A stretch of DNA of 64,000 nt, taken from the NCBI RefSeq assembly GCF_001657485.1, contig NZ_LXFU01000046.1, forward strand, positions 62,001-126,000. The letters are read 5' to 3'. How positions within the stretch are numbered: the stretch's first letter is position 1; each line of letters begins with the position of its first letter. The notes below the pieces were generated by a model that saw only the letters and a program-made list of their open reading frames with translations, searched no databases and was not told the origin of the DNA. The translations under genes were made by a program, and so were the position numbers. Below are positions 43,217 through 51,150 of the stretch, piece by piece. This stretch comes from Rhizobium sp. WYCCWR10014. GTDB taxonomy: Bacteria; Pseudomonadota; Alphaproteobacteria; Rhizobiales; Rhizobiaceae.

Positions 43217-43942
43217 ATGAAAACGGAGCCAGAGAGGACATCATCGGCGAGGGAAGGAGAGACCGGCCGGGCATATCTGCTACCTACGACACCAAATGAG
43301 GTCACCAACACGCTCAGCCATTATTACCGCGGTGAACTCGGGCGGATGACGAGCTGGCGCGACCGCATCGACCGAACGTCCAACTGGGCGATCACCGTGG
43401 TCGCCGCACTCCTCTCGGTGTCGCTGTCGACGCCGACCTCGCATCACGGAGTGCTGCTGTTCGGGATGATGCTGGTGACGCTGCTTCTGATGATCGAGGC
43501 GCGGCGCTACCGCTTCTTCGATATCTATCGCGCTCGCATTCGCCAGATCGAGCGCTGCTATTTTGCGCAAATCCTGGCACCCGACGCCAATGCCGGCAGC
43601 GAATGGGCGGTGGTGGTCGCCAGAAGCCTGCGCAAGCCGCGCTTCCTGCTCAGCTATCAAGAGGCGATGCACCGCCGGCTCAAACGCAATTACGGCTGGA
43701 TGTACTTCATCCTGTTGCTCGCCTGGTGCCTGAAGATCTCGACGCCGAAGCTGCAGACGGAGGGCATGCCGGCGCTGCAGGCGCAGTCATGGGCCTATGT
43801 CATCGACAATGCCGTGCTCGGGCCGATTCCCGGCCTTGCGGTCATTGCAGTCGTCATCGCCTTCTATCTCGGCATGCTTGGTTTCGCCTTGCGCCCGGAT
43901 CGCGACGAAGGCGAATTCGGCCATGGAGAGGCGCATGTCTGA
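43217..43942 (+). CDS. DUF2270 membrane protein
   Basis: The 241-residue protein has a hydrophilic N terminus with a YRGELGRMTSWRDRIDRTSN segment, a hydrophobic pair (WAITVVAALLSVSLS and GVLLFGMMLVTLLLMI), the RYRFFDIYRARIRQIERCYF motif typical of DUF2270 and two further membrane helices. Function unknown. GGGAGGAAAGG precedes the chosen ATG; a longer version starting at MAEKKTKGG is possible. Confidence 0.85.
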   Translation: MKTEPERTSSAREGETGRAYLLPTTPNEVTNTLSHYYRGELGRMTSWRDRIDRTSNWAITVVAALLSVSLSTPTSHHGVLLFGMMLVTLLLMIEARRYRFFDIYRARIRQIERCYFAQILAPDANAGSEWAVVVARSLRKPRFLLSYQEAMHRRLKRNYGWMYFILLLAWCLKISTPKLQTEGMPALQAQSWAYVIDNAVLGPIPGLAVIAVVIAFYLGMLGFALRPDRDEGEFGHGEAHV

Positions 43943-43975
43943 TGCGGCCTACGGCGCCCCGTCTTTTCAGACGCG

Positions 43976-44050
43976 CCAAGGACGCTGTAGCACTTCGAGT
44001 TGCTGCATGATGTCTCGCGAAAACCGCTCACGGCTTGCGGTATCGTGCTC
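43976..44050. repeat. Possible dispersed short repeat
   Basis: CCGCTCACGGCTTGCGGTAT continuing to CGTGCT (44024-44049) matches 22 of 26 bases between ssuD and ssuC. The preceding GACGCTGTAGCACTTCGAGT also looks like repetitive intergenic DNA of rhizobia. The boundaries are uncertain. Confidence 0.35.
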
Positions 44051-44058
44051 AGAGCCGC

Positions 44059-44325
44059 TCAGTGCAGGATGAACTCGCCCTTCAGTGCCCGCCACTCGGT
44101 TGCCGAGATCAGCTTGCGGTGGATGTAGCGCACCGAATGCAGTGGCCCGTCCAGCTTCTCTTCCCAGAATTTCAGGAAGCCGCGCATTTCAGGAAAGTCG
44201 GGGGCGAGGTCGTAATCCTGCCAGACATAGGTCTGTAGGATCACCGGGTGGTCCGGCAGACGGTAGAGGATCTGGGCGGTCGTCAGACCATAGCCCTTCA
44301 GTTGTTTTTCCATGTCCTTGTGCAT
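44059..44325 (-). CDS. Usg family protein
   Basis: The 88-residue protein matches the Usg family, known as an upstream companion gene of trpF/trpB in some alphaproteobacteria (LKGYGLTTAQILYRLPDHP, LQTYVWQDYDLAPDFPEMRG, PLHSVRYIHRKLISATEWR). Its biochemical role is not established. Here it stands alone, without trp genes beside it. Confidence 0.85.
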   Translation of the reverse strand: MHKDMEKQLKGYGLTTAQILYRLPDHPVILQTYVWQDYDLAPDFPEMRGFLKFWEEKLDGPLHSVRYIHRKLISATEWRALKGEFILH

Positions 44326-44347
44326 CGTATTCCGCTTCTTCTTGTTC

Positions 44348-44395
44348 CCACTCGCGCGCTTATTAGCGCTGCATGATATGGAAACATGCGAGTGG
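44348..44395. promoter_or_regulatory. Nested inverted repeat upstream of usg
   Basis: CCACTCGC and GCGAGTGG enclose a second stem GCGC/GCGC with a six-base loop and a further ATG/CAT stem, so RNA of either strand would fold into a branched structure. It begins 23 bases from the usg start codon and may be a leader element of usg or part of a small RNA on the plus strand. Confidence 0.45.
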
Positions 44396-44452
44396 TTAAC
44401 GGAAGCTTTACAGATACTTCGTAAAAGGACAATTTATTTTTGATATCAATGG

Positions 44453-44499
44453 TTTGGCAGCATCGTCCCAAGAGTGCTGCCAAATTGGTTTTTGTTTGA
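44453..44499 (+). terminator. Strong hairpin with plus-strand T-run
   Basis: TTTGGCAGCA and TGCTGCCAAA form ten pairs around a twelve-base loop and are followed by TTGGTTTTTGTTT on the plus strand. Known neighbours on both sides read on the minus strand, so it would end an unrecognised plus-strand transcript. On the minus strand it may still act as a terminator for the permease operon. Confidence 0.6.
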
Positions 44500-44546
44500 T
44501 GAATGCCATTATCCCAAAGCCCCGACACAGTTTTTGGCGTCACGCA

Positions 44547-45377
44547 TCAGCGCTTGAGGTGCCGGGTCAAGCGGGCCTCGAACCAGGCCCAGAGATGGCG
44601 CAAGGCCTCAACGATGGTGAGGTAGAAGATCGCCGCCCAGAGATAGGTCTGGTAGTCGAAGGTGCGGGAGAAGGCGTAGCGGGTTTCGCCCATCAGGTCG
44701 AGCACGGTGATGATGGCGACGACCGCCGAGCCCTTGATCAGCAGGATGATCTCGTTGCCATAAGGTCGAAGTGCGACGATGAGAGCCTGCGGCATGATGA
44801 TCTTGCGGAAGGCGATGAACTTGTGGATGCCCAGAGCATTCGCCGCCTCGTGCTGGCCATGCGGCACGCTTTCGATGGCGCCGCGCAGGATTTCCGCCTG
44901 GTAGGCCGCGGTATTTATGGTCATGGCAAAGAGGCCGCAATACCAGGCATCGCGGAAGAACCACCAGATGCCGACGGCCTCAAGCTGCGGTCGGAATATG
45001 CCGAGGCCGTAATAGACCAGGAACAGTTGGGCGAGCAGCGGCGTGCCGCGGAAGAAATAGATGTAGCCGTAAGCCAGCGCATTCAGCAGCCGGTTCTTTG
45101 ACATGCGCGCCACGGCAAGCGGCAGCGATAGGATGGCGCCGCAGATGACGGAAATGAAAACGAGGCTCAACGTTATCCAGAGACCATGTAGGTAACGCGG
45201 CCCGTAGCGGGCGAATTTTTCGGGATCCCAGCCGTTGACGACGGAGATCACCAGCAGCGCGCCCAATACAACCCAGACGCCGACGAGAATATAGCCGACT
45301 ACGCGCGCCGGCGTCATCGGCTTCATCACCTCGCGGGGTGCTGGCTGCGGCGGGATCAGCGTTTCGGCGTAGCTCAT
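44547..45377 (-). CDS. Polar amino acid ABC transporter permease (HisM type)
   Basis: The 276-residue inner-membrane protein has a 30-residue hydrophilic start and the HisM-type region (YFFRGTPLLAQLFLVYYGLG, AYQAEILRGAIESVPHGQHE, RKIIMPQALIVALRPYGNE). It forms half of an amino-acid import channel. The start MSYAETL overlaps the end of the other permease gene by four bases. It is the last gene of a unit that lacks an ATPase gene. Confidence 0.92.
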   Translation of the reverse strand: MSYAETLIPPQPAPREVMKPMTPARVVGYILVGVWVVLGALLVISVVNGWDPEKFARYGPRYLHGLWITLSLVFISVICGAILSLPLAVARMSKNRLLNALAYGYIYFFRGTPLLAQLFLVYYGLGIFRPQLEAVGIWWFFRDAWYCGLFAMTINTAAYQAEILRGAIESVPHGQHEAANALGIHKFIAFRKIIMPQALIVALRPYGNEIILLIKGSAVVAIITVLDLMGETRYAFSRTFDYQTYLWAAIFYLTIVEALRHLWAWFEARLTRHLKR

Positions 45378-46180
45378 CGACGGATCTCCGATCGCTTGGC
45401 CCAACGCTCGACATAGACGAGCAGAAAGGAGGAGAGGATGGCGAGCACCAGATAGAGGCAACAGGCCAGACCATAGAAAAAGAAGGGTTCCTTGGTCACC
45501 CGCACGGCGACGCTCGTCTGCCGCAGGATATCGGCAAGGCTGATGATCGAGACGTAGGAGGTGTCCTTCAGCAGCACCATCCAGAGATTTGTCAGGCCCG
45601 GCAGCGCGATGCGCACGAGTTGCGGCAGGATGATCAGGCGTAGCGTGCGGCCGCTATGCAGCCCAAGCGCGTCGCCTGCCTCATATTGCCCCTTGGGAAT
45701 GGCGCGGAAGGCCGAGAGCAGCACTTCCGAACAGTAGGCGGAGAAGACGACCGAAAGCGCGATGACACCGGCGAAGAAGGCGTTGATCTCGACCGGTGGT
45801 CCGTCATAACCGACGAAGGTCAGCATCGACTGGATCAGCATCTGCATGCCGTAATAGATGATGAAGAGCGTCAGAAGCTCCGGCAGGCCGCGAAAGATCG
45901 TCGTGTAGATACCTGCCGCCAGCCGCAGCGGCTTTTCCTCCGACTGCTGGCCGAGCGCCACCAGGAAGCCGATGGCGAGCCCGATCGGCAGGGTGACGAT
46001 CGCCACCGAAACGGTGACCTGCAGGCCAAGCGCGATCTCGTCGCCCCAGCCGGTATCACCGCAGGCAAGGATCGTCGACTGACCTAACCAGGTAAAGATG
46101 CCAACGGGTCCGCACAGCGGATCGAAAATGTGCACAATCCAGCTCCAGAAGGAGCCCAGCGCGGAAAATAATCCGCCCAT
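45374..46180 (-). CDS. Polar amino acid ABC transporter permease (HisQ type)
   Basis: The 268-residue protein has the HisQ layout (GLQVTVSVAIVTLPIGLAIG, IFRGLPELLTLFIIYYGMQM, EVLLSAFRAIPKGQYEAGDA, LRLIILPQLVRIALPGL). It pairs with the next gene as the membrane part of the importer. A terminator-like hairpin separates it from the binding-protein gene upstream. Confidence 0.92.
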   Translation of the reverse strand: MGGLFSALGSFWSWIVHIFDPLCGPVGIFTWLGQSTILACGDTGWGDEIALGLQVTVSVAIVTLPIGLAIGFLVALGQQSEEKPLRLAAGIYTTIFRGLPELLTLFIIYYGMQMLIQSMLTFVGYDGPPVEINAFFAGVIALSVVFSAYCSEVLLSAFRAIPKGQYEAGDALGLHSGRTLRLIILPQLVRIALPGLTNLWMVLLKDTSYVSIISLADILRQTSVAVRVTKEPFFFYGLACCLYLVLAILSSFLLVYVERWAKRSEIRR

Positions 46181-46230
46181 GCGAGAATTCCCCTCACGGC
46201 TTTTGCCGTTTTAATCTTGCCATCTTTGTC

Positions 46231-46266
46231 AAACAAAAATGGCGGAAGAGCAAGCCTCCCGCCATT
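46231..46266 (-). terminator. Attenuator or terminator after the amino-acid binding protein gene
   Basis: On the minus strand AATGGCGG pairs with CCGCCATT and is followed by TTTGTTT. Lying between the binding-protein and permease genes, it probably lets only part of transcription continue, giving more binding protein than permease. Confidence 0.7.
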
Positions 46267-46293
46267 ACCTTCATCGGCCGGATAGCGAATTTC

Positions 46294-47067
46294 TTATTCG
46301 CCGTAAACGTCGAAGTCGAAGTACTTGTCCTGGATCTTCTTGTACTCACCGCTGGCGCGGATCGCAGCGATCGCCGTGTTCAGCTTTTCCCTGAGCGGAT
46401 CGCCCTGGCGGATAGCAATGCCTGCGCCGTTTCCGTTGATTTCCTTGTCGACCGGCAGGGTCGTCAGGATCTTGCAGCAAGCGCCGGCGTCGGACTTCAC
46501 CCATTCGGAGAGAACGACGACGTCGTCGATGACGGCGTCGACACGGCCGCTGGCAACGTCGAGCTTGTATTCGTCGGCGGTCGGATAGAGCTTCAGCTCG
46601 GTGTCGGCGAGATGCTTCTCAGCATAGTTGGCGTGCGTCGTGGAGGTCTGCGCGCCGATCACCTTGCCCTTGAGGCCGGCGACGTCGGAGATGGTCGAAT
46701 CCTTCGGCACGGCAATGGCCGGCGGGGTGTTGTAGTATTTGTTTGAGAAATCGACGAGCTTCAGACGCTCCGGGGTGATCGACATGGAGGAAACGATCAT
46801 GTCGAACTTCTTGGCATTCAGAGCCGGGATGATGCCATCCCAGTCGGTGCTGACGAAGGTGCATTCGGCCTTCATTTCAGCGCAGAGCGCCTTGGTAATG
46901 TCGATGTCGAAGCCCTGGATTGTGCCACTGGCATCGACGAATTCGAAGGGCGGATAGGTCGAATCGGTGCCGATCACATATTTCTCGCCATCGGCCAAGG
47001 CCGAGCCGGCAAAAAGGGACATCGCCGCGATCGAGGCTGCCGCGAAAATACGGGTAGAGTTAAGCAT
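46294..47067 (-). CDS. Polar amino acid ABC transporter substrate-binding protein
   Basis: The 257-residue protein has a signal peptide (MLNSTRIFAAASIAAMSLFA, cleavage likely after ALA near residue 25) and the family 3 binding-protein fold (YVIGTDSTYPPFEFVDASGT, GFDIDITKALCAEM, MIVSSMSITPERLKLVDFSN, VIGAQTSTTHANYAEKHL). The pattern fits the lysine/arginine/ornithine/histidine/octopine group, but the ligand cannot be fixed. A GAGAGGATC-type ribosome site precedes the ATG. Confidence 0.92.
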   Translation of the reverse strand: MLNSTRIFAAASIAAMSLFAGSALADGEKYVIGTDSTYPPFEFVDASGTIQGFDIDITKALCAEMKAECTFVSTDWDGIIPALNAKKFDMIVSSMSITPERLKLVDFSNKYYNTPPAIAVPKDSTISDVAGLKGKVIGAQTSTTHANYAEKHLADTELKLYPTADEYKLDVASGRVDAVIDDVVVLSEWVKSDAGACCKILTTLPVDKEINGNGAGIAIRQGDPLREKLNTAIAAIRASGEYKKIQDKYFDFDVYGE

Positions 47068-47397
47068 GAGGATCCTCTCTGTTGGTAGCCGTCGCTCCTT
47101 TTTCTGTTGGGCTGACGGCCGCAGTTCAACGGTACTGAGACCGCCTTGCGGCGATAATCAGACTTTTTTTCATGGAATTGCAACACAAATCCCACCGCAA
47201 TTGTGCGGTGCAAATAGCAGGCGAGATGAACGCCGGCAGACTGCAACATTCACGCGAGGTTAATCCCCACCTTCCTAGAACCGGAACAAATCGGCGGCTC
47301 GGCAATTGCCATTCCGCCGTTTCGCCTCAATGCGAAGCTAGGGGCGGAACCAGGGCCTTGCGGCCTCAAGAAGCTCAAACAGGATCGAGGAAACCCG
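47068..47397. promoter_or_regulatory. Divergent region between amino-acid importer and OmpA-family gene
   Basis: No gene is seen in 330 bases. Besides the palindrome listed separately, the region holds a T-run at 47163-47170 and CAACACAAAT near 47181. It should contain the promoters of both divergent genes; none could be assigned confidently. Confidence 0.45.
47193..47210. promoter_or_regulatory. Palindrome, operator candidate
   Basis: CACCGCAATTGTGCGGTG has perfect seven-base arms (CACCGCA/TGCGGTG) around ATTG. It lies about 125 bases upstream of the binding-protein start and 190 upstream of the OmpA-family start. A dimeric regulator such as an Lrp or LysR protein could bind here; the regulator is unknown. 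Confidence 0.5.
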
Positions 47398-49605
47398 ATG
47401 GGCATGAAATCAAGATTGTTCGCGAGCGCGGCTTTTCCGTTGCTTTCTCTTTCGCTGGCTCTACAGCCGGCAACGGCGATGGCGGCCGTGCGCGACGTCA
47501 CGACGCAGGCTTCGGCCGTGCGGCAAGCCGAGCAGGGCAGCTTCGAGGTGGCGCAGGATGCGCCTTCCGAAGAGGAGTTGCTGAAGAAGAAGCGCAAGCA
47601 GCAGGAGGAAGCCCCGGCCGAACAGGCGCCGGCCGCCGAGAAGCCGGCGCAGCAGGAAGCGCCGGCCGAAAAGCCGAAGGCTGAGCGCAAGGAAGCTCCG
47701 GCGCCCGAACCCAAGGCAGCGCCGGAGGCGCCCAAGGCCGAAGCAGCGCCGAAAGAGGAGCCTGCTCCGCAGCCGGAAAGCAAGCCCGCGCGGAAAGCCA
47801 AATCGGAAGCCCGGCCCGAGGCAAAGCCGGAGGCCGAGCAGCCGGTAACCCAGGAAAAGCCGAAAAAGCCGAAAAAGCAGGAAACGCAGCAGGCCGAGCC
47901 CGAACAGCAGCCGGCAGCAAAGGAAGCTCAGCCGGAAGCCGAGCAGGCGCAGCCCGAAGCCAAACCGGAAGGCGGTAAGCGGGAGAAAGGGCAGGACAAG
48001 GCCCAGGGCCGGGATAAAGGCAAGGGCAAGGCCGAGAAAGAAGCTCAGCCTGCCGCTCCCGAGGCCGTGACGCCGACTGCGGAACAGGCCAAGCCCGAAG
48101 CCACGCCTGAGGCAAAACCCGCCGCCGAGGCGCCGGCCGAGAAAAAGCCGGCAAAGGGTGAGACTGCAGCCCCTGCAGAAAAGGCACCCACAGACAAAGC
48201 AATCGAAGGCAAGGCAACCGAAGGCAAGGCGACCGAGGACAAGGCGGCGGCACCGGAAGCCGTGCCCGCCGAAAAGCCCAAGGATGGCACGGCAGCAAAG
48301 CCTGCCGGTGAACAGCCCGCCGGCGCACAGCCAACCGCTCCCGCAACTGACACTGCCCAGCCACTGCCGGATGCCAGCGGCGGCCAGCAGGTTGAGCAGG
48401 CTATTCCGGCACCGGAAAAGGCTTCGCCCGAGGAGCTGGAGCGCCGCAAGAAGATCGCCGCAGATCCGGCCAAGAGCAGCGAGACCGTCGTGCTGCCCGT
48501 GGAGAACGGTGCGGCCGTGCTCGACAGCGACAAGGATGCGGACCGCAGCAAGGGCCGGGAAGGCCGCCGCGACCGCGACAGGCAGCGCGCCGACAGTCAG
48601 GAGGTGAAGGTGCCGACCTCGGATGCCGATGCACAGGCCGCCACCGGCGGAAAGGCGCCGGCGCCGGTCAAGCTTGAGGCTGTGACGCGCGAGAAGGGCA
48701 GGAAGCTCGACGAGCGGCCGCAATTCGTCCGTCCGGACGGCGCGCGCTTCGACGACCGTGGGAGCGACGACAGCCGTGTGATCATCCAGTACGACAACAG
48801 GACGATCGTGCGCGGCGACGACGACAGACGTTTCCTGCGCGACGGCGAACGGCCGAGCTACGAAGAGCTGTCCGGCGACCGCTACCGCGAGACGATCACG
48901 CGGCCGGAAGGCTATCGCATCGTGACGATCCGCAACCGTTACGGCGACATCATCCAGCGGTCGCGCGTCGATGCCCGCGGACGCGAGAGCGTGCTCTATT
49001 ATTCGCAGGATCTCTATGACGATCCCGACCGCGACTATTTCGAGGATCCGGGCGCCGACCTGCCGCCGATGCGGCTGCGCGTACCGCTCAGCGACTACAT
49101 CATCGACACCCGCAGCGACCCGAACCGGGACTATTACGAGTTCCTGAGCGAGCCGCCCGTCGAGCCGGTCGAGCGCGTCTATTCGCTGGATGAGGTGAAG
49201 TATTCGGCCCGTATCCGCGACAAGGTGCGTCGCATCGACCTCGACACGATCACCTTCGCGACCGGCAGCGCCGATATCCCGATGACCCAGGCGCGCACCT
49301 TGCGCAAGGTCGCCGACGCGATCAGCCAGGTGCTCGAGAAGGATCCGAGTGAAACCTTCCTGATCGAGGGTCATACCGATGCTGTCGGCTCAGACCAGAG
49401 CAACCTGATCCTGTCCGACCAGCGGGCGGAATCGGTCGCCAACGTGCTCTCCGACGTCTACGGCATCGCGCCGGAGAACCTGGCGACGCAGGGCTATGGT
49501 GAGAGCTACCTGAAGGTCAACACGTCGGCCCCTGAGCAGGAAAACCGCCGCGTCACCATTCGCCGCGTCACGGCACTGGTCCGCCCGGTCGCTGCCAACA
49601 AGTAA
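47398..49605 (+). CDS. OmpA-family protein with long Lys/Pro/Ala/Glu-rich region
   Basis: The 735-residue protein has a signal peptide (LFASAAFPLLSLSLALQPAT, residues 6-25), a low-complexity region of about 290 residues dominated by Lys, Pro, Ala and Glu with short imperfect repeats such as KATEGKATEDKAA, a charged middle region rich in Arg, Asp and Tyr, and a C-terminal OmpA/MotB peptidoglycan-binding domain of about 110 residues (ITFATGSADIPMTQARTLRK, LIEGHTDAVGSDQSNLILSD, ATQGYGESYLKVNT). No beta-barrel strands were recognised in the middle. It probably spans the periplasm and binds peptidoglycan. Starts at the first or third codon are both possible. Confidence 0.88.
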   Translation: MGMKSRLFASAAFPLLSLSLALQPATAMAAVRDVTTQASAVRQAEQGSFEVAQDAPSEEELLKKKRKQQEEAPAEQAPAAEKPAQQEAPAEKPKAERKEAPAPEPKAAPEAPKAEAAPKEEPAPQPESKPARKAKSEARPEAKPEAEQPVTQEKPKKPKKQETQQAEPEQQPAAKEAQPEAEQAQPEAKPEGGKREKGQDKAQGRDKGKGKAEKEAQPAAPEAVTPTAEQAKPEATPEAKPAAEAPAEKKPAKGETAAPAEKAPTDKAIEGKATEGKATEDKAAAPEAVPAEKPKDGTAAKPAGEQPAGAQPTAPATDTAQPLPDASGGQQVEQAIPAPEKASPEELERRKKIAADPAKSSETVVLPVENGAAVLDSDKDADRSKGREGRRDRDRQRADSQEVKVPTSDADAQAATGGKAPAPVKLEAVTREKGRKLDERPQFVRPDGARFDDRGSDDSRVIIQYDNRTIVRGDDDRRFLRDGERPSYEELSGDRYRETITRPEGYRIVTIRNRYGDIIQRSRVDARGRESVLYYSQDLYDDPDRDYFEDPGADLPPMRLRVPLSDYIIDTRSDPNRDYYEFLSEPPVEPVERVYSLDEVKYSARIRDKVRRIDLDTITFATGSADIPMTQARTLRKVADAISQVLEKDPSETFLIEGHTDAVGSDQSNLILSDQRAESVANVLSDVYGIAPENLATQGYGESYLKVNTSAPEQENRRVTIRRVTALVRPVAANK

Positions 49606-49611
49606 CGATGT

Positions 49612-49639
49612 TGCCCCTCCCCATTTCCGGGGAGGGGCA
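49612..49639 (+). terminator. Terminator after the OmpA-family gene
   Basis: TGCCCCTCCCC and GGGGAGGGGCA pair perfectly over eleven bases around a six-base loop, seven bases after the stop codon, followed by TTTCGGTCTTGCTT. The tail is imperfect but stem and position are typical. Confidence 0.75.
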
Positions 49640-49840
49640 TTTCGGTCTTGCTTCTTCTTTCCAAGTGGCTTGAAGGATGGTTGAGAAGTGCGGCTCGCTC
49701 TTCTCCCCGGCGGGGCGGTGCCGGCAGGAGAGCGGATTGTCGTCGATCATCGAGGCATCGCGACGCCTTTAGCGCCTATGCGGGGCTGCCGACGCCACCT
49801 ATCTTTGAATTCATACTGCCGTATAAGTTCACGATGCTTC

Positions 49841-50929
49841 TCAGCCCACCGTGTCTCCGGTACTTTTAAGGAAAAAGTGCATTTTTTGGGTATCAATTGG
49901 AACGCTAATTCTGTCATCCGGGCCAACGCGCGATGACGCGTCGATTTGGGCAGTAAAGGCCGCTGACCCGACCTTGCCGATCGCCAGTGTATATGGACCG
50001 AGGGGCTCGATATCGGCGACCTGAAGGCTCACCGTTGAAACGTTGGGATCCCTAACCATAGTATGCTCCGGTCGGATTCCGAGAACCACCGATTGTCCCA
50101 CTGCCGCCGAAAGGCGCTCGGCTTTTTGCGTAGGAACTGCGATGTCGACGTCACCTTCAGCTTGGAAGGCAATTCCACCGGAGTTTTGCACAAGTCGCCC
50201 CTCGATGAAATTCATGCTTGGCGAGCCGATGAAGGCAGCGACAAACAGATTCTTCGGGGATTCATAAAGGGTGATCGGATCAGCGGCCTGCTCGATCCGC
50301 CCTTGATTCATAACCACGACCCGATCTGCCATCGTCATCGCCTCTACCTGATCGTGTGTAACGTACACGATCGTGGTTTTGAGCCTGCGGTGTAACAGCT
50401 TGATTTCTGTTCGCATTTCAATGCGCAATTTAGCGTCGAGGTTGGACAGTGGTTCGTCGAACAGGAACACATCCGGCTGACGAACGATCGCCCGGCCAAT
50501 CGCCACACGTTGGCGTTGGCCACCTGAGAGCGCATTCGGCTTGCGTTTCAAATAGGCACCGAGATTGAGAATGCGCGCCGCATTTGCAACGGCGGCATCG
50601 ATGTCCTGCTTCGGCGTTCCGCGCACCTTCATGCCGTAGCCGATGTTTTCGGCGACTGTCATATGCGGATAGAGCGCGTAATTCTGAAACACCATCGAGC
50701 AGTTGCGCAAACCCGGGCGCAGCGTAGTTACGTCCCGCTCGCCGATACGGATTTCCCCTGATGTCGTCTGTTCCAGACCCGCGATCATCCGCAGGGTGGT
50801 TGTCTTCCCGCAGCCGGAAGGCCCGACAAGAACCACGAATTCCTTGTCGGCAATTGCCAAATCGAGCGGAGGAATGACCTCAACGCTACCAAAGGATTTG
50901 GTGACCTGATCCAAACGCACCTGGGACAT
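49841..50929 (-). CDS. Sugar ABC transporter ATP-binding protein (UgpC/MalK type)
   Basis: The 362-residue ATPase has Walker A GPSGCGKTT, Q-loop VFQNYALYPHMTV, signature LSGGQRQRV, Walker B VFLFDEPLSNLDAKLR and YVTHDQVEA, then a MalK-like regulatory domain (LGIRPEHTMV). It is the last gene of the leftward pentose/deoxyribose unit and energises the permeases encoded upstream. A hairpin and a dispersed repeat lie between it and the binding-protein gene. Confidence 0.94.
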   Translation of the reverse strand: MSQVRLDQVTKSFGSVEVIPPLDLAIADKEFVVLVGPSGCGKTTTLRMIAGLEQTTSGEIRIGERDVTTLRPGLRNCSMVFQNYALYPHMTVAENIGYGMKVRGTPKQDIDAAVANAARILNLGAYLKRKPNALSGGQRQRVAIGRAIVRQPDVFLFDEPLSNLDAKLRIEMRTEIKLLHRRLKTTIVYVTHDQVEAMTMADRVVVMNQGRIEQAADPITLYESPKNLFVAAFIGSPSMNFIEGRLVQNSGGIAFQAEGDVDIAVPTQKAERLSAAVGQSVVLGIRPEHTMVRDPNVSTVSLQVADIEPLGPYTLAIGKVGSAAFTAQIDASSRVGPDDRISVPIDTQKMHFFLKSTGDTVG

Positions 50930-51007
50930 GCTGTAACCTTTTCATGAGAATTCCATCGCCTGGCCCAGCGCATCGGCCCGAAAATCGGAATCGAATTTTC
51001 GGAAAAC

Positions 51008-51071
51008 ACGATGCGTAGATTCAAAGTGTTAGAGCGTCCTTTGTGCGTCCGAAAGGATGCATGGCGCTCTA
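51008..51071. repeat. Dispersed palindromic repeat, copy B
   Basis: This copy matches the one at 40017 over its whole length with about ten differences including small gaps (ACGATGCGTAGATTCAAAGT, GAGCGTCC, GTGCGTCCGAAAGGAT, GGCGCTCTA). It interrupts the operon between the binding-protein and ATPase genes. Confidence 0.75.
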
Positions 51072-51108
51072 AGCGGCGATGGTTTGCTTCTTCTTCGAAC
51101 GATGTCTA

Positions 51109-51137
51109 ATCCCATCCCGGCACCGCCGGGATGGGAT
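51109..51137 (-). promoter_or_regulatory. Strong hairpin after the binding-protein gene
   Basis: ATCCCATCCCGGC and GCCGGGATGGGAT form thirteen perfect pairs with a three-base loop. No T-run follows on the minus strand. It lies just after the binding-protein stop and probably stabilises its mRNA or acts as a partial terminator. Confidence 0.65.
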
Positions 51138-51150
51138 GTTGAGGACAGGT

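Noticed and set aside
47461..49374. 637-codon minus-strand frame opposite the OmpA-family gene
   Set aside because: Its Leu/Arg/Gly-rich sequence is the complement of Lys/Pro/Ala/Glu codons; the plus-strand protein has a signal peptide and an OmpA domain.
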